Below are positions 39,310-44,547 of a stretch of DNA of 44,547 nucleotides, piece by piece; positions within the stretch are counted from its first letter, which is position 1; the number at the start of each line of letters is the position of its first letter. Both the position numbers and the translations under genes were made by a program. Source of the DNA: an uncultured Lachnospiraceae bacterium (GTDB lineage: Bacteria > Bacillota > Clostridia > Lachnospirales > Lachnospiraceae); NCBI GenBank assembly GCA_949155905.1, contig CASCWU010000017.1, positions 1 to 44,547 of the forward strand, read 5' to 3'. Below the pieces are notes generated by a model. It was not told the DNA's origin, ran no database searches, and worked only from the letters and a program-made list of their open reading frames with translations.

Positions 39310-40244
39310 AGGGCTTAAAAAAATATTTTCCGACACCGCGCGGTCTGCTCCATGCAGTAGATGATGTTACATTAAAAATCGAAAAGGGTAGTACTCTTGG
39401 AGTGGTAGGAGAGTCTGGCTGCGGAAAATCAACGTTAGGGCGGACGATCATTCATCTGCTGGAGCGCACCGATGGAAAGATTTATTTGAATGGAAATGAT
39501 ATATCGGATTTGAAAGGAAAGAAACTCAAGGCAGCACGCGAGAAAATGCAGATTATCTTCCAGGATCCGTATTCTTCTATCGATCCGAGAAAAACCGTAG
39601 AGGCGACAATTTGCGAGCCATTAAAGGTGGCGAAGAAATATTCCAGACAGGAAATTGCGAAAATTTCCGAGGAACTGATGGATTTGGTAGGGATTGACCA
39701 GCGGCTGCGGGTATCCTATCCGCATGAGTTAGACGGCGGGCGTCGCCAGAGAGTCGGTATTGCCCGTGCGCTGGCTTTAAATCCAGATTTTGTCGTCTGT
39801 GACGAGCCGGTTTCGGCTTTGGATGTGTCGATTCAGGCACAGGTATTAAACTTGCTGAAGGATTTGCAGGAAAAGCGCGGACTGACGTACCTGTTTGTCA
39901 CTCACAATCTGTCCGTTGTACGGCATATTTCCGACCAGATCTGTGTGATGTATCTGGGACAGGTGGTAGAGCTGTGTCCGACAAAGGAGCTGTTTGAGCG
40001 TCCTCTGCATCCCTATACGAAGGCACTGCTGTCTGCCATCCCCTCGACGGATATCCATCATCCGAACAAGCCGGAGATTTTAGAGGGCGAACTGACGTCT
40101 CCGATCAATCCAAAACCTGGCTGCCGGTTCGCCGCACGCTGTAAGTATGAGGCTGCTGTTTGCGCAGAGCCGCAAAAGCAAGAGGAGATCGCACCGGGAC
40201 ACTTTGTGAGGTGCTGCCGGATCCGGGAGATTCATGAGAAATGA
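39285..40244 (+). CDS. ABC transporter ATP-binding protein, OppF/DppF type
   Basis: 319 residues. Walker A GESGCGKST (about 45-53), signature in the form ELDGGRRQRVGIARAL rather than SGGQ (about 147-162), Walker B FVVCDEPVSALD, C-terminal CRFAARCKYEAAVC. ATG at 39285 with GGAGGAG upstream. The DGGRRQR form of the signature is a known branch of dipeptide-type ATPases, not a defect. Completes the five-gene importer. Confidence 0.93.
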   Translation: MSAPVIEVKGLKKYFPTPRGLLHAVDDVTLKIEKGSTLGVVGESGCGKSTLGRTIIHLLERTDGKIYLNGNDISDLKGKKLKAAREKMQIIFQDPYSSIDPRKTVEATICEPLKVAKKYSRQEIAKISEELMDLVGIDQRLRVSYPHELDGGRRQRVGIARALALNPDFVVCDEPVSALDVSIQAQVLNLLKDLQEKRGLTYLFVTHNLSVVRHISDQICVMYLGQVVELCPTKELFERPLHPYTKALLSAIPSTDIHHPNKPEILEGELTSPINPKPGCRFAARCKYEAAVCAEPQKQEEIAPGHFVRCCRIREIHEK

Positions 40245-40285
40245 TGGGGAAACCTGGAAGAAAGCAAAAGAAAGGAGTAAACCAA

Positions 40286-41761
40286 ATGAGAGCAATTATG
40301 GTAATGTATGACACCTTAAACCGGAGAACGCTTCCAAACTATGGCTGCACAGACACGCATCTGCCGCATTTTGAACGGCTGGGACGGGAGGCGGTGACGT
40401 TTGATAACTGCTATGTAGGCAGTCTGCCGTGTATGCCGGCCAGACGCGACCTGCAGACTGGACGCCTGAATTTTCTGCATCGGGGCTGGGGGCCGATAGA
40501 GCCGTTTGATGATTCGATGCCCGAGCTATTAAAGGAACAGGGCGTCTATACGCATTTGATTTCTGACCATGATCATTATTGGGAGGATGGCGGTGCTACT
40601 TATCATACCCGTTATTCCACTTGGGAGATTGAGCGGGGACAGGAGAACGATACCTGGAAAGGGGATTTGGGTCAATATGAGGATACGCATAGCTTTGGTA
40701 TGACCGGGGAGTATGGGAAGCTGATGGGTAAAGCCAGGAAGCAGAATGCCGTCAACCGGGAATATATCAAGCGGCAGGGCTTTTATCCACAGACGGCAGT
40801 TTTTGATAAGGGAGTGGAATTTATCGAAAACAATCACAAATACCAAGATTGGTTTTTGCAGATTGAAACCTTTGATCCGCATGAACCGTTTTCTGCTCCA
40901 GAGGAATTTCAAAAGGAGTATGGAACGAGTGAAGAAGCCTTTCCTTATGACTGGCCAGCCTACAACATGGTACGGGAGGACGAGGCATTTGTCGGCGAAC
41001 TGCGGAAAAAATATTATGCGTTGCTTTCGATGTGTGATCAGTCATTGGGCAGGATTTTAGAACAGATGGATCGGTATGATATGTGGAAGGATACAATGCT
41101 GATTGTCAATACGGACCATGGATTTTTGCTTGGAGAGCATCAGTGGTGGGGAAAAAATGTTATGCCGATGTATCATGAAATTTCTCATATTCCATTGTTT
41201 ATCTGGAATCCGCAGACCGGAGGAAAGGGAGAACGACGAAACGCTCTGGTGCAGACTTGCGATCTGATGCCGACGATTTTGGAGTTTTTCGGCAAGGAGA
41301 TTCCAAAGGATGTGACCGGACATAGCCTAAAGTCAGTGCTTGAACAGGATAAAAAGGTACGGGAATATGCGATTTTCGGAATGTTCGGCGGTCATGTCAA
41401 TGTAACGGATGGGGAGTATGTCTATATGCGTGCGCCAGTCAGCGAGGAGAACCAGCCTTGTTATGAGTATACCCTGATGCCGACGGATATGAATAAAAGA
41501 AAACCAAAGCTTCAGATGGAACGGGCAACTTTGGCAGAGCCGTTTTCCTTTACGAAAAATATGCCTGTTTTAAAGCTGCCGACCAGGACATATTTTAATG
41601 CACACCAGTATGAAAATGCACTGTATCATTTGGCAGAGGATCCAAACCAGCTTTCTCCAATAGAAAATAAGGAAAAGGAGCAGGAACTGATCGCGGCGAT
41701 GAAACGGGAGATGGAGGCATTGGATGCCCCGGTGGAGCAGTATGAAAGATTAGGGATTTGA
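40286..41761 (+). CDS. Cys-type sulfatase (third), CMPARR branch
   Basis: 491 residues. Begins RAIMVMYDTLNRRTLPNYG; active-site signature LPCMPARRDLQTGR (about 48-61) in the Cys-Met-Pro-Ala-Arg form. Later RGWGPIEPFDDSMPELLK, HYWEDGGATYHTRYSTWE and NTDHGFLLGEHQWWGK (second metal site) match a widespread branch of sulfatases and phosphonate monoester hydrolase-like enzymes. No signal peptide. Start at 40286 with AAAGGAG. It follows the ABC genes by 41 nt, so is in the same operon. Substrate, and sulfate versus phosphonate ester preference, are uncertain. Confidence 0.9.
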   Translation: MRAIMVMYDTLNRRTLPNYGCTDTHLPHFERLGREAVTFDNCYVGSLPCMPARRDLQTGRLNFLHRGWGPIEPFDDSMPELLKEQGVYTHLISDHDHYWEDGGATYHTRYSTWEIERGQENDTWKGDLGQYEDTHSFGMTGEYGKLMGKARKQNAVNREYIKRQGFYPQTAVFDKGVEFIENNHKYQDWFLQIETFDPHEPFSAPEEFQKEYGTSEEAFPYDWPAYNMVREDEAFVGELRKKYYALLSMCDQSLGRILEQMDRYDMWKDTMLIVNTDHGFLLGEHQWWGKNVMPMYHEISHIPLFIWNPQTGGKGERRNALVQTCDLMPTILEFFGKEIPKDVTGHSLKSVLEQDKKVREYAIFGMFGGHVNVTDGEYVYMRAPVSEENQPCYEYTLMPTDMNKRKPKLQMERATLAEPFSFTKNMPVLKLPTRTYFNAHQYENALYHLAEDPNQLSPIENKEKEQELIAAMKREMEALDAPVEQYERLGI

Positions 41762-41768
41762 GATTTGG

Positions 41769-41805
41769 AAAAACTGTCATGCAGAAAATGCACGGCAGTT
41801 TTTTT
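41769..41805 (+). terminator. Terminator of the sulfatase-transporter operon
   Basis: AAAAACTG (41769-41776) pairs with CAGTTTTT (41796-41803), an inner TGCA pair adds to the stem, and the arm runs into a T-run. Ends the operon 8 nt after the last stop codon. Confidence 0.8.
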
Positions 41806-42042
41806 AAACTGAAAATATATAGTGTATATAGAGGTTTGCTGCTGTTTCTTTTCATAAGGATAGAACACACAGAAAATAGATTGGAACTGATATGTCTTAA
41901 TAGATTTGAAAAAAGACCTGTAAATGGGGAAAATTAACATATAATGAAAGAAAGAAGAAACCAGAGATAAAAAGAATTGCAATCGGAAACTTTATACAGG
42001 AAAATAGCAAGCAGCCTCTTGATATAGATAAGGCGGAATTTG

Positions 42043-42168
42043 ATGATGAGTGATATGGAAATTATGGACAAGAGAATGAATTGTTTGTTAGAAGAATTAG
42101 GAGTAGTGGAAACAGAGTGTTTTATTGCGGTACTCAGCCGGGAAAAGTTTTTCCATGGTTCTATTTGA
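42043..42168 (+). pseudogene. Truncated remnant of a small gene (41 aa) with an upstream frame remnant
   Basis: Begins MMSDMEIMDKRMNCLLEELG and continues VVETECFIAVLSREKFFHGSI to a stop at 42166. It looks like the N-terminal part of a small helical protein that should continue beyond EKF; it is cut short. Another frame ending TGA at 42051-42053 reads IKRIAIGNFIQENSKQPLD before it, without a start codon, and overlaps this gene by several bases. The two may be remnants of a two-gene module. No ribosome site is clear. The rest of 41806-42042 is AT-rich and shows nothing else. Confidence 0.4.
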
Positions 42169-42193
42169 CAGAATCGTTAAAAGTTGTTATAAT
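42165..42193 (+). promoter_or_regulatory. Consensus sigma-A promoter of the cell-wall hydrolase gene
   Basis: Perfect TTGACA (42165-42170), 17-nt spacer, perfect TATAAT (42188-42193), 43 nt before the TTG start. It overlaps the stop codon of the preceding remnant. Confidence 0.9.
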
Positions 42194-42235
42194 AGCTGTA
42201 ATAATTTCGTAACAATTTGGAAGGAGATGTGAGGA

Positions 42236-43777
42236 TTGAAACGGAGACAGCTTATTGGCGCTTCAGGAATCATCTTTGCGGTCATCTTTATCGTATCGGC
42301 TGTATTAGGAGACGGTATCCTAAACGGAGGAACCGTTACAAAGGCTTCTGCCAAGCAGCCGGGAGAGCAGGCTATAGTGCTTCCTCTGCCGGAAACAATC
42401 GTGACAGAGCCTATTTTATTTCTGGTAGAAAATGCAGAGAATAACAAAATAGAAGCAGAATCCAACGGGGAAGAGGAGCTTCCTGTTTTAAAGGACATTG
42501 CTCCGATAGAGCCGATGAAGGAAGGGCAGCCAGAAAGCAGCCAGATCAAAAACAGCCGGACGGAACATGACCAGGCCGAAAGCAGCCAGGCGAAGGAGAC
42601 GCAGGAAAAAGCAGAATCAGACAGCCAGACCTTGGGCCAGGAGGAAGAGACAAAAACAGAAGAGATAACGTCTGCAGAAGTAAAAACCGCAGAAACAGAA
42701 AAAAAGGCTGACAGCGCAGAGGGGAAGGAGGATGCTTCTGACGAGGATACGTCTAAAGCCGCTCAGAAAAAGTCCAAGAAAAAGACGGTGGACTATGTGA
42801 TCGCCGATGTAGACACCAGTCTGAATATCCGTAAGAAGCCATCTACGGAGGCGGAAATCGTCGGAAAGCTTTACCGCGGTGCGAAGGCTACAATTGTAAA
42901 GCGCGGCAAGAAATGGACGAAGATCAAATCTGGCACGGTAAAGGGATATGTAGCGAATGAATATCTGATGTTTGACGAGGACGCCGAACAGGGCGCAGAG
43001 AAGTTTGGTACAAAGATTGCCATGGTTCAGACGGAAACTCTGCGTATCCGAAAGAAGCCTGGAACTGACGCTCCGGTGTTAGACTTGGCAGCAGAGGGAG
43101 AGCGGCTGGTAGTGGCGGATATAACAGATTCTAAAGAATCTGTGGATTCTAAAGAATCTGCGGCTGCTAAAGAATCTGGCTGGGTGGCGATAGCTTATTC
43201 CGAAAAGGAAATAGGTTATGTATCAGCAGAGTATGTCAGCATTTCTATAGAACTGGAGGAAGCAATTTCGATAGAAGAGGAACAACGTCTTTTAGAGGAG
43301 AAGCGCCGGGAGGAGGAAGCGGCGCAGGCAGCAAAGAACGGCGGGAATGCTGCTTCTGGTGGAAATGCAGGGAATGGAAGCTCGGTAGCGGCGACCGCCC
43401 GCGGAGGAGTTTCGGTCAGCGCGGACGATGCTTACCTGATGGCCGTTATTGTCTATATGGAAGCCGGAAACCAGTCCTACGAAGGAAAGCTTGCAGTTGC
43501 AAATGTGATTGTCAACCGTTTGCTAAGCGGAATCTGGGGAAACAGTGTTTCCTCGGTTATTTATGCACCAGGACAGTTTTACAGCCCGTCCAGTGCGAGA
43601 CTTCAACGTTATATGAAGCAGGGGCCGACGAGTAGCTGCGTCAATGCCGTGTCCGATGCTCTGGCCGGAAACAATAACATCGGTGATTATATGTTTTTCT
43701 GCACCACCTGGGCGGCGAATTATAGTTCGTATTCCCGGTATACGGTGATTGGTGATCACTGCTTTTATCAAAGATAA
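42236..43777 (+). CDS. Membrane-anchored cell-wall hydrolase with two SH3 domains and SleB-type hydrolase
   Basis: 513 residues. N-terminal membrane helix (about 6-25, GASGIIFAVIFIVSAVLGDG). A Glu/Lys/Gln/Ser-rich low-complexity spacer (about 60-180). SH3-type wall-binding domains at about 182-243 (DTSLNIRKKPSTEAEIVG) and about 255-340 (TLRIRKKPGTDAPVL). A charged helix follows (about 340-370). The C-terminal SleB/hydrolase_2 domain (about 400-513) has YMEAGNQSYEGKLAVANVIV with the catalytic Glu, then QFYSPSSARLQRYM. TTG start with GGAAGGAG. Three 6-residue repeats are inserted in the second SH3 domain. Probably cuts peptidoglycan in cell growth, division or spore-related wall turnover. Confidence 0.9.
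   Translation: MKRRQLIGASGIIFAVIFIVSAVLGDGILNGGTVTKASAKQPGEQAIVLPLPETIVTEPILFLVENAENNKIEAESNGEEELPVLKDIAPIEPMKEGQPESSQIKNSRTEHDQAESSQAKETQEKAESDSQTLGQEEETKTEEITSAEVKTAETEKKADSAEGKEDASDEDTSKAAQKKSKKKTVDYVIADVDTSLNIRKKPSTEAEIVGKLYRGAKATIVKRGKKWTKIKSGTVKGYVANEYLMFDEDAEQGAEKFGTKIAMVQTETLRIRKKPGTDAPVLDLAAEGERLVVADITDSKESVDSKESAAAKESGWVAIAYSEKEIGYVSAEYVSISIELEEAISIEEEQRLLEEKRREEEAAQAAKNGGNAASGGNAGNGSSVAATARGGVSVSADDAYLMAVIVYMEAGNQSYEGKLAVANVIVNRLLSGIWGNSVSSVIYAPGQFYSPSSARLQRYMKQGPTSSCVNAVSDALAGNNNIGDYMFFCTTWAANYSSYSRYTVIGDHCFYQR
43127..43180 (+). repeat. Three tandem 18-bp repeats within the second SH3 domain
   Basis: Three consecutive 18-bp units at 43127-43144, 43145-43162 and 43163-43180 encode DSKESV, DSKESA and AAKESG. 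The first two are nearly identical, and the third has diverged. Each unit contains an inverted repeat, GATTC/GAATC. In-frame copy number could change by slippage. Confidence 0.85.
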
Positions 43778-43796
43778 GAATAGGATTGCAATTTGT

Positions 43797-43845
43797 CCCG
43801 CGGCGTGGTATCCTAGGAGGAAACAGGAACGCCGCGGGTTTTCCT
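43797..43845 (+). terminator. Terminator after the cell-wall hydrolase gene
   Basis: GC-rich 9-bp stem CCCGCGGCG (43797-43805) with CGCCGCGGG (43830-43838) and a T-containing tail. The 24-nt loop contains TCCTAGGA. Between here and asnS (43846-43975) I see no further gene and no T-box signature. Confidence 0.7.
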
Positions 43846-43975
43846 GTCTATATAGGATGGAATGATTTCCGTTTTTTGACAGGAAACAGATGCAGGAAAG
43901 GAAACGGCACAATCCTATGCAGAGGAAGTATCTTCCCTGCTTGATTAGAAATAGGAAATGAGAGGAGAGAATAAC

Positions 43976-44547
43976 ATGGAACTGATTGCGGTAAGGGAGT
44001 TGTACCGGGAACGGGAGCGCTTCCTTGGAAAAAAGGTACAGGTCGGAGGCTGGGTAAGAAGCATCCGCGATTCTAAGACCTTTGGTTTTATTGTAATAAG
44101 CGACGGAACTTTTTTTGAAACGTTGCAAATTGTCTACAGTGATAAATTAGAAAATTTCACAGAAATCAGCAAAATGAACGTCGGAGCGGCATTGGTGATC
44201 GAAGGGACGCTGGTAGCGACACCGGAGGCGAAGCAGCCGTTTGAAATCCAGGCTGACCACATTGCTGTGGAAGGGACGTCTACGGCAGATTATCCGTTGC
44301 AGAAAAAGCGTCATTCGATGGAATACCTGCGGACGATTTCTCATTTGAGGCCGCGTACCAATACGTTTCAGGCAGTGTTTCGTGTCCGCTCGCTGATCGC
44401 CTATGCGATCCATAAGTTCTTTCAGGAGCGGGATTTTGTCTATGTGCATACTCCGTTGATTACCGGAAGCGACTGCGAGGGCGCTGGGGAAATGTTTCAG
44501 GTGACGACGTTAGATTTGAGGAACGTGCCGAAAACCGAGGAGGGCGG
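43976..44547 (+). CDS. asnS: Asparaginyl-tRNA synthetase, N-terminal part (cut by window end)
   Basis: 190 codons of a class II aminoacyl-tRNA synthetase. The OB-fold anticodon-binding domain comes first ([20 protein letters not shown], about 21-40), then the family segments [20 protein letters not shown] (about 122-141) and [20 protein letters not shown] (about 157-176). Residues around GAGEMF match AsnRS rather than AspRS or LysRS. The ATG at 43976 has AGAGGAGAG upstream. The reading frame is open to the right edge. Confidence 0.92.
   Translation, partial: MELIAVRELYRERERFLGKKVQVGGWVRSIRDSKTFGFIVISDGTFFETLQIVYSDKLENFTEISKMNVGAALVIEGTLVATPEAKQPFEIQADHIAVEGTSTADYPLQKKRHSMEYLRTISHLRPRTNTFQAVFRVRSLIAYAIHKFFQERDFVYVHTPLITGSDCEGAGEMFQVTTLDLRNVPKTEEG

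Noticed and set aside
43846-43975. T-box leader for asnS
   Set aside because: No T-box AGGGUGGNACCGCG-type sequence or specifier stem could be found before the gene.
1-44547. tRNA and rRNA genes
   Set aside because: No tRNA cloverleaf with TTCAA-type loop or rRNA stretch was recognised by eye on either strand.

Overview
The window looks like a chromosomal segment of an obligately anaerobic, low-to-mid GC Gram-positive gut bacterium of the Clostridia, probably Lachnospiraceae-like. This is inferred from strong AGGAGG ribosome-binding sites, TTGACA-17-TATAAT promoters, the iron-sulfur L-serine dehydratase, a SAM-I riboswitch before metK, an abundance of [FeFe]-hydrogenases and an anaerobic sulfatase-maturing enzyme. 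No species call is attempted.

Layout. 1-480: tail of an unidentified gene, a strong terminator and a promoter. 510-5158 (+): serine deamination (sdaAB-sdaAA), an S66 peptidase, a small unknown protein and riboswitch-controlled metK. 5263-10398 (-): operon for a trimeric, HndABCD/HydABC-type NAD(P)-linked, probably electron-bifurcating hydrogenase, with a histidine-kinase-like ATPase gene inside it. 10608-13298 (+): small unknown genes, a possible structured RNA leader, a stand-alone FakA-C-like protein and a probably decayed lipoprotein gene. 13468-21687 (+): a second hydrogenase locus with three more [FeFe]-hydrogenase-fold proteins (group D-like, PAS-containing group C/HydS-like, and ferredoxin-type group B-like) together with an RsbW-like kinase, a SpoIIE-type phosphatase, two DRTGG-type proteins, a PHP-domain protein and a thioredoxin-like [2Fe-2S] protein. 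This is probably an H2/redox sensing system, related to the hfs-type loci known in thermophilic Clostridia.

21843-26816 is an accessory, defence-like region: HicBA toxin-antitoxin (-), a Schlafen/AlbA_2 ATP-binding protein (+) whose last codons are replaced by a 135-bp MITE-like insertion with target-site duplication, and an overlapping gene pair for a P-loop ATPase and a TPR protein. A GNAT acetyltransferase gene follows.

27572-41761 is a sulfatase locus. On the minus strand: a LacI-type regulator, a sulfatase, a small membrane protein, the radical-SAM sulfatase-maturing enzyme and a TauE/SafE exporter. Divergently on the plus strand: a second sulfatase, a complete family-5 (peptide/opine-type) ABC importer and a third sulfatase. 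None of the three sulfatases has a visible signal peptide, so the likely scheme is import of a small sulfated solute, cytoplasmic desulfation, and export of the sulfur oxyanion. The window closes with a membrane-anchored SH3/SleB-type cell-wall hydrolase and the start of asnS (cut by the window edge).

Functions are assigned by recognising motifs and family character by eye; no database search was run.
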